Shown one piece after another: positions 13,277 through 26,360 of a stretch of DNA of 64,000 bases (within the stretch, counting starts at the first letter, position 1; every line of letters starts with the position of its first letter). The translations under genes were made by a program, and so were the position numbers. The notes beneath the pieces were generated by a model. It was not told the origin of the DNA and made no database searches. It saw only the letters and a list, made by a program, of their open reading frames with translations. The stretch is from Plantago ovata (taxonomy: Eukaryota > Streptophyta > Magnoliopsida > Lamiales > Plantaginaceae): positions 20,865,033 through 20,929,032 of the forward strand of contig CM051456.1 in assembly GCA_028274465.1 (NCBI GenBank). Direction: 5' to 3'.

Positions 13277-13769
13277 AGGTCCAGCGCGTGTCACGCGTGG
13301 GGCAAAGATAAGTAGGTGCAGAATCCGACCCACTCATTAGTTGTTGTTTTTCATTCCTCACTAGTTAATGTTTCGATTATGATTACTATTGATGAAAAAT
13401 GTGTTGAATTTTTATATTAAAATAGGAAAATATTGAAAAAAATTTTATGCATCGTGTATAAAATAGCTTTTATTTTGTCTTAAAAAGTAAAAACTAAAGA
13501 TGGGACCCCGAATCCCCGTCCGATCCAGTCCCAGATTCCGAATTACCAATCCTGAAATTAATATTCCGACATTATTTAGGGCAGGATTGGAACGGCAAAA
13601 AGTTGTCCCAATCCCGAAATTCTTGAATCCGAAATCCCGCCCATCCCCAGCCCTAGCTTAATTGGACATTGGATGTAATTAAAAAGGATATTGTCCACTA
13701 GTCTTGATTTAAAAAAAATAAAATTATCTTGTTGACTTTTTTTAACCCCCTCTGACTTTGAATATATTC

Positions 13770-14272
13770 CGAATCACAAAAATATTAATAATAATAAAAT
13801 AAAAAAAATTATATTATGAAAGTATAGGCACTATACTTTCACAGTATCATTTCATTAATAATGTTTCGTTATGCTTTAATAGTAATCGAAAATCAAACGA
13901 AGCTAAAAAAATCAACAAAATTAATGTAAAGAATTGTTTGAGACTGATTAGTAATATATTGCATCAAGTCATTTAACCAAGAACCATTTAAGCAAGAACG
14001 CATAGAGTCGTCACCGTTGCCCGTAATCAAACAATCATCTTGTGCGAGTCCGACAAAGTACATGTTACTCTCGATTTTTATATCGCAATGAGTATTTGGT
14101 TTTCTCACTTGTCAATCTATCGAACTAATTATGATACTCGTTTGATTAAGTTCATGGGGAAGAACTTGGTTCATTTTGCTTTGATAAAGAAACAAGCATC
14201 ACGAGGACAAAAGGTTAACAATTGAAGCAATTAATTTGCACAATAGCAGTTACACGCAGAGATAGAAGACTA
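13770..14272 (+). repeat. Left member of an inverted repeat pair bracketing the exonuclease cluster
   Basis: This roughly 500-bp stretch is a diverged inverse copy of 32937-33440. Shared landmarks, inverted, include GAAAGTATA near 13820, AAGCAAGAACGCATA near 13990, GAGTCCGACA near 14047, the GTTAAC near 14213 and TGCACAATAGC near 14238. No domain or transposase is visible in either copy. It may be a dispersed element that landed twice or the arms of an inverted duplication. Confidence 0.7.
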
Positions 14273-14747
14273 GTCCATGCATAGGCTTGATTCAAATGGC
14301 TAGCTCAACTGCTCAAGTAACAAAAAGAGAAGACGAAATACTCTGAGCTACACCATGAACGGGCGGATCTGTGGGGGACCCCAAATTTTTATTACACATG
14401 AATATACCATAGATCTTTCGTAGATTATTTTTTTATGTACATTTGGTACATCTAAGCGAATTTTGCAACCCACCCTTGACTAGCTTGAACGATCCCCTTA
14501 AGTTGGAGGAGTTCGACGATCCAAAACATTGGGTTGGCCGGCTGATTGATCATGGGTTAGTAGTATCGAAACGTATAAGTTGTATAGGAGATCGCATCAG
14601 TGGGTTAGCAAAATAATAAGAATTTAATATTTTAAAATTTTAAAACCTCTAAATGTTGTTTTGTCCATTAAATTTGACATAAAACCACCTATATAATTCA
14701 GGGCATTTATCACAAATTTTATTAGTTTGGGAGACATTGTGTCATAA

Positions 14748-15071
14748 GAGCACTCTTTATGGAGGCTTTTTTTGAGCTTAATTAAAATTTAAAGTCCCAA
14801 TTAAACCTAAAAATGTCTCCAATTGGGACTTTTATGGGGCTATTATTTAGTAGCCCATGACAATGGGCTACTAAGTAACCTACTAATTAGTAGTCTTTAT
14901 TTAAGCCCCAACTATGGGACTCACATTAAAATTTCCAATAATATGGAGTAATATGGTTATAGGGACCCACTTAAAAACCTAAAATAAGCCCCAAACCATT
15001 GGAGATAAGGGTTTTTTTAGGATTTTTATGTTAAAATCCTCCTAATTAAGTCTCAACCATAAGGAATGATC
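14748..15071. mobile_element. PIF/Harbinger (Tourist-like) MITE
   Basis: This 324-bp element begins GAGCACTCTTTATGG and ends with the imperfect inverse (CCATAAGGAATGATC). It is flanked by TAA on both sides (14745-14747 and 15072-15074), the 3-bp duplication of PIF/Harbinger elements. Internal CCCCAACTATGGG/CCCCAAACCATTGG words are subterminal repeats. No coding capacity. A distant relative with the same GAGCACT tip lies at 47772-48046. Confidence 0.7.
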
Positions 15072-15641
15072 TAAGTGTAAATAATGTGTAATAGTTTATA
15101 GCCGTTTTGGTTATCTGCTTGTATTCGTAACGATGTATGGGAGGAAACCACTTGGTTAGTTGTAAAACCTCTAGAACAAGCACTTGTAAAAGATATGTTT
15201 GTGATCAATAAACAAACTAATTTAGGAGTTTGATGGATTTTTTCTTCCATTTCCAGAAATAAATAAGACAGCAAAATTGCTACTATAATTAGAAGGAGAG
15301 TCAAATGATTTATTACCACTAGTCCACTAACATGACCCACCTATTGTAACGTTATTATTGTCTGGGTTTGAGGAAAAATGGTAGGTCAGAAAGAATCAGT
15401 AGTTTTGGATACCTTCCATAGTGTTCCTCCTGTCCTGTGTCTGTTCACATCCAAATTAGGGGAAGGATTAGGATTGTCTCCAACAATTATCCTCCTCACC
15501 CCCAACAATTTGATTTTCCGATGATCAATGAACATTCAGATGGACCAACCCCTATGCTGCTGCTGATCATTAACACCGGTAGGAGCGAGCTTGTAACAAC
15601 AACCATTTTCTCCTCCATTCTTTCCAGAGATTTCGGCTTCA

Positions 15642-16280
15642 ATGCAGATCATGCAGATGAGCACCACCAATGTTAATTCCATCATCAAAATGTCGCCATC
15701 TTCCAAGAAGTACTCATTCTCATGCACTGGTACTAAGATTGATGTAACTATCACAAACAGCGCCGCAGTTGTTAAGACATGGTTGCAACAACAACTCGAT
15801 CTTTCTCAGGACAACAAATCATTGATAGTCGGCCTCGACTGCAAGGAGAAGGCGTCTGCCGCTCAGCGTATCAAAATCGCTACCCTTCAACTCTGTTTCG
15901 GTACCAACTGCCTCATTTTCCAGTTATACCGTATGGACTACATTCCCCAATTGCTCAAGAATTTCTTCAATGATCCCAATGTCACCTTCGTCGGATTTGA
16001 TTTAGGCTTGGATGTTACCAATCTCAGGATATACTTCTCCCTGTCTTGCGCTAATGCAGTCGACATTCTTCAGATGGCTCAGCGTCGTTATCCAGATCAG
16101 TCCTTTAGGGGGCTCGAAATTCTGGCAGAGACCTTTGCCGGCCTTACCGTGTCCGCTGAGCCAATGCATTTGTTTCTTAGTGACTGGGAAGCTAGGGAAC
16201 TCAGTGCCCAGCAGATTGAGCGTGCTTGCATTGATGCTTATGCTCCTTGGAAGATTGGAAGAGCGCTTATTCGCACATGA
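15642..16280 (+). CDS. WRN-like 3'-5' exonuclease-domain protein, copy 1 (intact, probably inactive)
   Basis: A single-exon 212-aa protein of the plant Werner-exonuclease-like (DEDD, RNase D fold) family; members trim DNA or RNA 3' ends. The fold is complete: motif I LIVGLDCKEK (residues 61-70), IATLQLC at 79-85, IFQLYRMDYIP at 92-102, motif II VTFVGFDLGLDV at 114-125, the LAETFAGL helix at 161-168, motif III QIERACIDAY at 191-200. The DxE of motif I reads D66-C67-K68 and the Tyr of the usual YxxxD in motif III is Arg194, although D198 is kept. Active-site loss is therefore likely. In-frame ATGs at 15642, 15657 and 15690 are possible starts; the third gives an N-terminus closest to copy 4. 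It is the best-preserved of seven tandem copies. Confidence 0.82.
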   Translation: MQIMQMSTTNVNSIIKMSPSSKKYSFSCTGTKIDVTITNSAAVVKTWLQQQLDLSQDNKSLIVGLDCKEKASAAQRIKIATLQLCFGTNCLIFQLYRMDYIPQLLKNFFNDPNVTFVGFDLGLDVTNLRIYFSLSCANAVDILQMAQRRYPDQSFRGLEILAETFAGLTVSAEPMHLFLSDWEARELSAQQIERACIDAYAPWKIGRALIRT

Positions 16281-16497
16281 CTAGCCTGTAAATTACAGCT
16301 CGCTTTTCTACTCGAAACATGAGTTGTTGCTGTATCTGATGATTTTGGTTTCATTTCATGTCTATGATTGTGATATCTTTGGGATTAATATTAAAGAGCT
16401 GCCTTCTATAATGTATATAGTAGAAATCTTCTTCCAGTTCTTGCAGTTCGGCTTTAAAATCAAGCAGTTACCGTATCATTTGAATTATAATTTTCAT

Positions 16498-16686
16498 ATG
16501 CCTGAATCATGTCCATACACGTTCCAAAACACCACAGAGTGCGCGCAGCTTTTGGAAAAACACGTGAAGGCCTTAGTGAGAAACATGTTAAAGTACGTGA
16601 TTCTTCCGGAGGCCATTGAATTCCGAAATAGAAACATGTTAGAGCGCGAATTGAAGAGACTCAACGTTAGTCCATTCAAAAGCTAA
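16498..16686 (+). CDS. Small unrecognised ORF downstream of exonuclease copy 1
   Basis: A 62-aa frame 217 bp after the copy 1 stop, rich in Glu/Arg/Lys/Leu and predicted mostly helical (for example LLEKHVKALVRNMLKYV). It could be a second exon, a separate small gene or chance. No domain is recognised, and no equivalent frame follows copy 4. Confidence 0.2.
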   Translation: MPESCPYTFQNTTECAQLLEKHVKALVRNMLKYVILPEAIEFRNRNMLERELKRLNVSPFKS

Positions 16687-16990
16687 GTACGTGGAAGCAC
16701 TTGCGATACCTTCTGGACTTCATTTTTCATTGTAAAATATCAGAAGGCCAAGCCTTTTGAATTTCGAAAGCAAAACTTGGTCTTTCGGATGTGTAATGAC
16801 TCTCCACCATGTTGTTTGTTGAAGCTCCAGATTGTTGTAATTTGACTTGTTCATAAATTAATACTTAATTAATTGCTTCGTGATTCCAACTTTTTGAATA
16901 TGAGGATTAAATTAGAAGGCTATTTCCGTAGTGCTTCCCTCAATCCATCCACCCGTTTGAGTTCTGCCAGATAATGCAATCTTTCGTCTT

Positions 16991-17000
16991 CTATAAATAC
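16991..17000 (+). promoter_or_regulatory. TATA box of exonuclease copy 2 (shared cluster promoter)
   Basis: CTATAAATAC is followed after a few bases by CGGCTGCCTGTATGTA. The same arrangement (TATAAATA, then a GCTGCTTGTATGTA-like word, then a CATTCCCA-like leader) precedes copies 4, 6 and 7. The conserved spacing to the coding relic makes this a duplicated core promoter. Confidence 0.6.
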
Positions 17001-17063
17001 CGGCTGCCTGTATGTATGATTCATTCCCAGAGTTACAGAAAAACAAATTAAAGTAAACAAGGT

Positions 17064-17411
17064 ATGCTTCTTAGAAAAAGGCATCAAATAAGTACTCAAT
17101 CACTCAAGAACTTCTTCAATAATTTCAATGTGATCTTTGTGGGATATTATGTTGGTATGGATCTTAAAGAACTGATGAGGGACTACTATGGATTGACATG
17201 CACTAATGCTGTGGACGTTCTTTACTTGGCTCAGCGGCGTTATCCAGATGAGTCATATATTATCATGTTGGGGTTAAGACCTCTTGCAGAGAAGTTTGCT
17301 AGGCTTAGCTTGTCTGGTGTTGTCTGGATGGATGCTAATTAAGGAATTAAGTTTGTTGCAGATTGAGTGTGCTATGCTTCTTGGAAGATTGGACTAACTC
17401 TTATCCATTGA
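17064..17411 (+). pseudogene. WRN-like exonuclease relic, copy 2
   Basis: A continuous frame of 92 codons (17064-17342) matches the middle of copy 1: SLKNFFNNFNVIFVGYYVGMDL, ALDVL-like AVDVLYLAQRRYPDES, LAEKFARL. Motif I and the strands around it are missing, so about the first 100 residues are lost. After the stop at 17340 the copy 1-like C-terminus resumes out of register (LLQIECA, then SWKIGLTLIH, ending at 17411). A promoter-like TATA module survives upstream. Non-functional as an exonuclease. Confidence 0.75.
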
Positions 17412-17814
17412 CCTTCATATTTTCTAGTGACAGTTGTTATTATCTGGATTTGGCTTCTTACTATGATTATTGTGATCTGTTTTGGTTAAAAGGAACATTT
17501 TATTCAACATTTTACTGTGAAGGATGTTGCAATTAATAATTAAACTGATAGAAAACGATGTTTTTGTTGAACTTGAACAGCTGAGTAATGCTTATAAGAA
17601 CAGGATAGAATACAAGAGAGGGCTGAGGAGAATAACAATGAACAACGAAATCGTTAAACTGAATAACACTCTGTTAACTAACAGTGGTATAAATTTAAGA
17701 AAGCGTAAATTACAATAAAATTGAGATAAACTAGAATTTCTTCAGTTCTTCAATTAATTTCTCCATCTTCTGGTTCTTGCAAATAAGTCGCTGCGGTATT
17801 CTGCACTTATTCTC

Positions 17815-19379
<1,565 letters not shown>

Positions 19380-19859
19380 GTTTATCGATCAATCTTACTT
19401 ATTAATTTGAGGTTTAATTTTGAGTGTTGATGAATTCGGAAGGAATGGGATGGTTGAATATTAAATAGTCGATGTGAGAGTGAAGGAAGGTGAAGTCACT
19501 GATGACGACGTTGTCTTGTCGATCCAGATTAGAAAATATTGTGCAGACTCATCAGAGACCTGTACGTACTACGTATGTGCTATCGTCATTTATGTTCGAC
19601 CTTGTTGGTCTCTTTTGAATACTGTATACTAATTAATCAAATTCAATTCATAAATGAAATTAGTCTAGGAGGATATAATGGATCAGGATTTAAAAAGAAG
19701 GGTAAGAACACAGTATTTTAAAGATACGTAGACTTCATGAGGTGGGTACGTGTAGGATGATGAATCAAAACTGAATTAGTATTCTAGAAAATGAGGCCCT
19801 GAACCAATTTTCTCCAATAAAACGACAAAAGAAAACACACACAGTTCATGAATGAAAAT

Positions 19860-20000
19860 ATTGATTTGGGTGTTGCAATATGACTTGAAGCCACCCTATA
19901 TTCTGCCTCTCCAATTTCTCATCTTTAATGAAACCTATTGAACTACCCAAACTCAAACATAATACAGTACTATACTATATATATAGACATAGATCTTAAC
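19860..20000 (+). repeat. Segment repeated near 29.08-29.20 kb
   Basis: The stretch with ATTCTGCCTCTCCAATTTC, CATCTTTAATG and ATATATATAGACATA recurs in the same orientation and order at about 29080-29200. It lies upstream of the aldo-keto reductase gene and just left of the foldback element. It shows that non-coding flanks were duplicated along with the exonuclease units. Confidence 0.65.
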
Positions 20001-20010
20001 AGAACATCAG

Positions 20011-21030
20011 TAGCCTTTGGGCCCCGACCCAACCCAACCCTAACCTGGTCAAGACCCGATCCTTTATAATTAATTGATGGGTACGGGTTGGGTTAAAACC
20101 CGAACCCACATTGTACCCGTAACTATAATACCCGAACCCAACCCGATAAAATGACATGAACCCAACCCGACCCAACTCATGCTAAAAATTTAATCCAACG
20201 AAACCCGCTAAACGACCCGACCGTTTTGCACATGACCCCTTCTTCTTCACCATGGCCAGACTTTGGAATGTCATTACGACTTCGTTTCTTAATGAAATCG
20301 CATGATTCTAACGCCATTGGATTCGTATTGACGTCTTCTACGTGTTCCAACAAACCGTTTGAAGTTTCATCGCCCTTTTAAAAATCCACCATTGATGACT
20401 TGAATCTTTTCGAAAGCTCCGTACAGCTTCGTTTCTCAACCAAATTTATTGATTCTTTTGTTGTTGAGACCGTCTTGACCTCCTCTATCATCCATGGGTA
20501 ACCGACCATCAATTTAGAACAAAAATTCAAATTCACCATATTTGAAGAATTTGGATTTTTCTTCAAAATTGATGGTTGGTTACCCAGGGATGATAGAGGA
20601 TGTCAAGACGGACTCAACGACGAAAGAATCATCGAATTTGGTTGAGAGATGGAACCGTACGGAGCTTTCGAAAAGCTTCAAGTATCAATGGCGGATTTTC
20701 GAAATGAAGATGAAACTCCTGATGGTAGGTTGGAACGTGTAGAAGACGTCAATACGAATCCAATGGAGTTGGAATCATGCGATTTCGTTAAGAAACGAAG
20801 TCTTAATGATATTGCGAAGTTTGGCCAAAATGAAGAAGGTGTGAAGAAGAAGGGGTCCGGATTCTAAGGATTTTAGAAATCATAACCCATACCCAACCCA
20901 TACCCGTTAATTATTAACAGGTTGGGTACGGGTTGGGTTTTAAACATTTTCGGGTTGGGTTCGGGTTTCAACCCGTAATTCTTAAATTTCCGGGTTGGGT
21001 CCAACCCAACCCATTCAAAAGCCTAAATTT
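20011..21030. mobile_element. 1-kb foldback (long inverted repeat) element
   Basis: Two arms of about 310 bp, 20237-20546 and 20547-20866, are inverse copies with little or no loop and clearly high identity by eye. Outside them lie repeats of ACCCAACCC (left) and GGGTTGGGT (right), also inverse. A 7-bp duplication ACATCAG (20004-20010 and 21031-21037) suggests transposition. The tips TAGCCTTT / AAAGCCTA resemble hAT-type ends, but the superfamily is uncertain. The mirrored open frames on the two arms (20378-20566 minus, 20542-20742 plus) are by-products of the palindrome. Confidence 0.75.
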
Positions 21031-21149
21031 ACATCAGACAAAATGGATACCGAGCATTCACATTTCTTCTGCAGCGATCATCTTCATCTTCAAGTGACAG
21101 TGACGCACACAACATCTGCAGTAACCGAATGGGTGAACAGAGCCAGGTT

Positions 21150-24100
21150 GTCAATCCATATTCTTTTCTGAAGACAACAAGATCCCTTGACCTGGACTTC
21201 CTTTCAAGTATCTGACCACCCTTAATGCTACTTCCATGTGTTCTCTTGTCGGTTTTTCCATGTACTGACTTAAGATGTTGACAGAGTAGCAAATGTCTGG
21301 TCTTGTCAAGGTGAGATATATTAGTTTTCCAACTATCTTTCTATATTCAGTTGAATTGTTAAGCAATTCTCCTTTTTCTTGAATGTGATGACCTTATTCC
21401 ATAGGTATTATAAGAGGTCTACATCCCAACAGACCATATTCTTCAATGATCTCAAGAGTGTATTTTCTTTGGCACATATATATGCCTTCTTTTGATCTTG
21501 AGATTTCAATTCCTAAGAAGTATTTAGGTTCTCCTAAATCTCTTATCTGGAATTGATTTTTGAGATATTCTTTTGTTTTGTTCATCTCTTCCAAATTGTT
21601 GCCTCCTAGTAAAATGTCATCAACATATACTAGCAAGACAATGTAACTTGTATCAGTTCTTTTAGTGAACAATGAATAATCATGTTTTGATTGAACAAAA
21701 CCAAATTGAACAAGAGAATTGGTGAATTTGACATTCCATTGTCTTGATGCCTGTTTTAGGCCATAGATAGATTTGTGGAGTTTACACACTTTGTTCTCTA
21801 ATGATTCCCCCTTAATGGTGTATCCAGGAGGTAATTTCATGTAAATTTCCTCATCAAGATCACCATTAAGAAAAGCATTATGAACATCTAATTGTGACAA
21901 TCTCCAACTGAATTGGGCAGCTAGTGCCAAGAAAATTTTGACTGTAGTGAGTTTAGCAACTGGACTAAAGGTTTCACTATAGTCCAGGCCATGTTGCCGT
22001 GTGAATCCTTGAGCCACTAGTCTGGCTTTATATTTATCAATGCTGCCATCGGATTAGTTTTAAAAACATATCTGCAGCCGACGGCTTTATGCCCTGCTGG
22101 CAACGTAGAAATGCTCCATGTTTTGTTGTTATGCATGGCATCAAGTTCTTCCTGAATAGCCTGTCGCCATTGTGGGTATTGAATAGCCTCTTGAAAAGAT
22201 TTGGGTTCATCAAGAGTCGATAGAGAAACAGAGAAGACGCATTGATTGTCTGAGAGTCGATCATATGATAAAAAATTGGAGATAGGATGATGTGTGCCTG
22301 ATTGTGCAGGTGCTCTTGTGCCTTTCTTTAGTTCAGCACAATGAAAATCCTTTAATAAGGTGTTTCTCTGTCTCTCTCTGGTTGATTTTCGTACAGTAGG
22401 AATGTGTTCTTGTTGATGTTGTAATTCTGGATGATGTGCAGAAAATTCTTCTGCAGGTAGAGGTTCTGCCAATGGAATAGATTGAATTGAAATAGGAGTT
22501 TTGGAAACTGACCTGTTCTGGGATGAGATAGATTTTTGGTCAGAGGAAGATGAAGATGGATGTCGTTCGGGGGCGGCTGAAGATTGATGAGGTGAGGAAA
22601 CATCTGCTTGTGTATCCAGAACCTCTATTGAATGTGGAAAATCAGATGGGTGTTCATGTGGTGGTGAATCCTTTTGGTCATATGCTCGAGAATCATGTGT
22701 GATTGGAGAAAATAAAATGTCTTGGAAGTGATCATGACCCATTTGTTCTTGTGAATCAAGAACATTAACCGATTGACTAAAAGGAAAAATGTGTTCATGG
22801 AATACCACATCACGAGAGATAAAGGTAATGCGTTGTTCCAGATCAAACAACTTGTATCCTTTCACTTGAGCAGGATAACCAATAAAGATAGTCTTCCTAG
22901 CTCGAGAACTAAATTTATGGCGTAATTCTTTTATGGATGCACCATAAGCAAGACATCCAAACGTTTTGATATGTGAATAGTCTGATTTCTTACCAAACAA
23001 CCTTTCATAAGGTGTATCATTATTGATGACAACAGAAGGAACTCTGTTGATGAGATAGGTGGCAGTTAAAATTGCGTCACCCCAGAATTTGAGGGGTAGT
23101 TCTGCTTGAAAAATCAAGGCTCGTGCCATATTAAGAAGTGTTTGGTGTTTTCTTTCAACAACACCATTCTGTTCAGGAGTGTAAACACATGTCTTTTGGT
23201 GTAATATGCCATGTTTGGTGTAAAAGGATTCCATGTGAAATTCAACTCCATTATCGGTTCTTATGATTTTAACTTTTCCATTGAATTGTGTAGCAAGCTG
23301 CGTGATGAAATTTGGCAGAATGGTTGCTACATCTGACTTATATTTCATCAAGAAAGTCCATGTCATTCTAGAGTAATCATCAACAATAGTTAAGAAAAAA
23401 CGATGACCATTCAAGCTTGTTTGAGAAAATGGCCCCCAAATATCAATATGTAAAAGCTCAAAAACTGAAATACTAGAACAATTGTTATTAACTGGAAAAG
23501 GAGATTTCTTATGTTTAGCCTTGCTACAGACATCACAAACTTGCACTTCAGTGCTTGTTACAATAGGGGAAAATTGCTCAATTAATTTGAGTCTTGTAAC
23601 TGGAATGTGTCCTAATCTAGAATGCCACAATTCCTTATTTGGCCGATTACACTGATGCGATTGTGAAAATGTCAAGGGATGCAAGCTAACATAATAGAGT
23701 CCATGCTCAATTTTGATTCTTCCAATCTCCACTGCGGAAGAGTTCATCTGCAGTTTACAATGATTTTTGTTAAATACAACTGATATATCATTGTCTTCTG
23801 TTAATCTGGAAACTGCAATTAAATTTACCTTAAAAGAAGGTACACATAAAACATTTTTAAGAATGACATTCTGTTCAATAGTGATATCACCAATATGGGT
23901 GACTTGTGTAAATTCTTGAGTTGGTAATTGAACTTTTGAAACAACATTTCTTATGTTGTGAGTATATAATGATGGTGAATAAATGATATGATCTGAGGCT
24001 CCTGAATCAAGAAGCCATATAACATTATTTAAAGAATTAGAGACATGATTAATATAAGTACATGCCCATTCTTCATCAGTAAGGAGTGGAGCATTGCTGA

Positions 24101-25855
24101 AATTTCCAGAGGAGATGGCATTGATTTGTGAAGAAGGCATGTTCTGAGCAGCTGAGGAGGCTTCAATAGCTGGTGCAGTCTTGATCATCTTGAGAAAGGC
24201 CTGTAGCTGAGCATTGGAGATGGTAATGTCTCCATTTCTTTGCTGGTTGACTGTCTGTCTAGGTTCTCCTTGCACGGCATTGGCATATCCCCCTCCATTG
24301 TTGGTTTTAGTGAACTTAAAATCAGGAGGAAAGCCATGTTTCCTGTAGCAGTCCTTTTCAAGATGTCCTGGCATGTGACAGTAATCACAGATCATGCAGT
24401 TCTCAGTACTGTGTCCCGACCTCTTGCACTTGATGCAGTATAGCTGGCTCTTGCCTTTTCTTTTGTAGCCAGTCGTCATGTTGGGAGCCCCCACCATCAT
24501 TGCAGAAGCCTCTCCACTGTTGTTGCCCATGTTGATCAATCCTTTCTGTTTCTCATCTTGGAGTACTATCTTCAAGGCTCGATCAAGAGAATGTGTTTTC
24601 TCCATTGTTAGAATCTGTGTTCTTACTTGAGCATGAGCATTAGTCAGCCCCATACAAAACTGGATTACTTCATCATCTTCTTCCATCTCTGCAAGATCAT
24701 GAAGTGATTTGCAAGGGCACTTTCCACAGTGACATCCTTGCTTTGGCCTGAAAGTTCTTAGTTCTTGCAGCAAGCCAACCATAGCATCAAAATAACTTTC
24801 AACAGATAGCTGTGATTGAATGAGATTCATTAGCTCTCTTCTTAACTCAAAATTTCTCAATTTATCTGGAGAAGCATATCTCACTGCCAGCTTATCCCAA
24901 GCTTCCTTGGCAGTGTTTGCAAATCTGAGATTAGAAGCAATTTCTTTGCTGACAGAGTAAAGAATCCAAGTGAATATGAGACTATTGCACTTAAGCCACG
25001 GCATATAGAGTGGATCATCAATCTCAGGTTGTGCAATAGTTCCATCCACGAAGCCCATCTTATTCTTAGCTTCGAGATGCATAGAGATCATTCTATTCCA
25101 GTCATAGTAGTTTGAGTTGTTGAGCTTTGGCTCAATCACAACAGAGTTGGGTGTATCAGCCGGACCAAGATAGAAGGGTCCATATGGATCATTGAGATCA
25201 TAAGTAGGTGATTCAGTCTCAGATTTCTTGAGTTTAGCAGATTCGTCTGCTGTTTCCAGGTCTTTGATCTTACTGAGATCATCATCAGTAGTCATGGTGA
25301 ATAACAGATTCAAGATATATTGATTGAATTTGAATTAACAGAACTACCTGTAGATAATAGATTGAATGAGTCAGGCTGATAACAACAGCTGATGATTTGG
25401 CTAATGATAATAGCTCAATAATTTGATAAATAGGGCTAATAACAATAGCCTGCGTATGAAAACAGAAAAAAAAAAAGAAAAAAACGCAGAGTAATATGAC
25501 GCAGAATTGGAAAATACGGCTAATAACAATAGCCTTGCGTAAGAGAACCGAAAGAAAAAAAAGGATGATAAATATGCGGAAGCTAAAGAATAGTACAGAA
25601 AAACCTTGCTAACCTCTGCTCCGGTACCATGTCAGAATACGCAAAGAACCATGATAGGAGAAGGCTCCGTTCTGTGTTAATAAAGCTCTGCGGCTAAAAA
25701 TTATGTACATTCAAAACCTAACTACCGACTAGTATTTATAGGGCTAAACTACTTATCTGGAAAGACAATCATGCCCTTATACAAATTACAATCCTAAACT
25801 AATACGTTGCTTCTTCTCAAAGATCTCTGGAATCTGCCGGTATTGATTAACAACA
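21150..25855 (-). mobile_element. Ty1/copia retrotransposon fossil, broken
   Basis: A minus-strand copia element in the usual order: 5' LTR, primer-binding site resembling the initiator-Met tRNA complement (just below 25630), gag, zinc knuckle, protease, integrase and reverse transcriptase (YVDDILL). The right-hand end is well defined by the LTR. No second LTR is recognised on the left, where the copia similarity stops near 21.15 kb. It is broken, with about two or three breaks, and cannot be whole. The long well-preserved coding part suggests a fairly young insertion. It lies between exonuclease copies 2 and 3. Confidence 0.88.
25630..25855 (-). repeat. 5' LTR of the copia fossil
   Basis: This 226-bp stretch is bounded by TG and CA in element orientation and directly abuts the tRNA-type primer-binding site. 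The outer boundary near 25855 is inferred from the TG start, since no second LTR copy is available for comparison. Confidence 0.55.
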
Positions 25856-25969
25856 GATCCGTTCCCGTCCTGTACGCACGGTCTCTTAACACGTTCTGTG
25901 ATTTTGTTCAGGTCTTCTACTTCTCTGTTGCATAACTCTACAGTTGTTTCCCTTCTTTCGTTCACCTCT

Positions 25970-26360
25970 TGAGATCTACATGCTTGCTTATCCAACTGCT
26001 TTACATGGATCACATTCCTCATTCTCTCAAGGACTTCCTCAGCGACCCCGACCTGAGGTTCGCGGGAGAAGAAGCTGATGCTGTTGCCAAGCTGCAAAGG
26101 GACTATGGGTTTTCTTGTGGTAATTTTGTTGGCGTGAAAGCATTGATGTCTCCTGGGCGTATGAGGAATCTTATGGCATCTCCATCTTGGCTGCATGGGA
26201 CGAATGTGGAATACTAAAGATTGGAATGATTAGCCTGCTTCCGTTCATGCCTCAGTTTAAGAGTAACTGGGAAGCTAGAGAGTTGAACTCAGAGCAGATT
26301 GAGTATGCTTCTAATCATGTTAATGCTTGTTCCAGCGTTGCCAAATTACTTCTTTCATAA
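25970..26360 (+). pseudogene. WRN-like exonuclease relic, copy 3
   Basis: The first 65 codons match copy 1 from just after motif I (CLLIQLLYMDHIPHSLKDFLSDPDLRF, then DYGFSCGNFVGVKAL). The frame then ends at 26214-26216 in divergent sequence. A C-terminal piece (SNWEARELNSEQIEYASNHV) follows in another frame and ends at 26360 with NACSSVAKLLLS. The N-terminal third including motif I is absent; the copia LTR ends about 115 bp upstream. The tail matches copy 5, so copies 3 and 5 are sisters. Confidence 0.7.

Larger units (their letters stand above)
8278..13335 (-). mobile_element. Full-length L1-type LINE with 16-bp target-site duplication
   Basis: A 5058-bp non-LTR retrotransposon on the minus strand. 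A perfect 16-bp duplication (ATTAGTTGTTGTTTTT) flanks it at 8262-8277 and 13336-13351. The short T run at the low-coordinate side is its A tail seen from the other strand, merged with the duplication. It carries ORF1 (nucleic-acid binding) and ORF2 (endonuclease, reverse transcriptase, zinc-binding C-terminus) in the usual plant L1 order, with both ends present. The perfect duplication and nearly unbroken frames point to a recent insertion. It landed in the hAT-type MITE next to the AT microsatellite. Confidence 0.93.

Noticed and set aside
13501-13655. A GC-rich possible gene end
   Set aside because: It is the right arm of the hAT-type MITE, inverse to 7800-7930.
17524-17718. 64-aa plus-strand ORF with a helical, charged product
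   Set aside because: No domain, no related frame after the other copies and no splice context; probably chance.
20378-20742. Two similar ORFs on opposite strands that look like paralogous small genes
   Set aside because: They are the two arms of one palindrome read outward, so their similarity is structural.
25786-26196. 136-aa minus ORF with a Glu/Arg/Lys-rich segment
   Set aside because: It spans the copia LTR and the antisense of exonuclease copy 3; a chimera of unrelated sequences.
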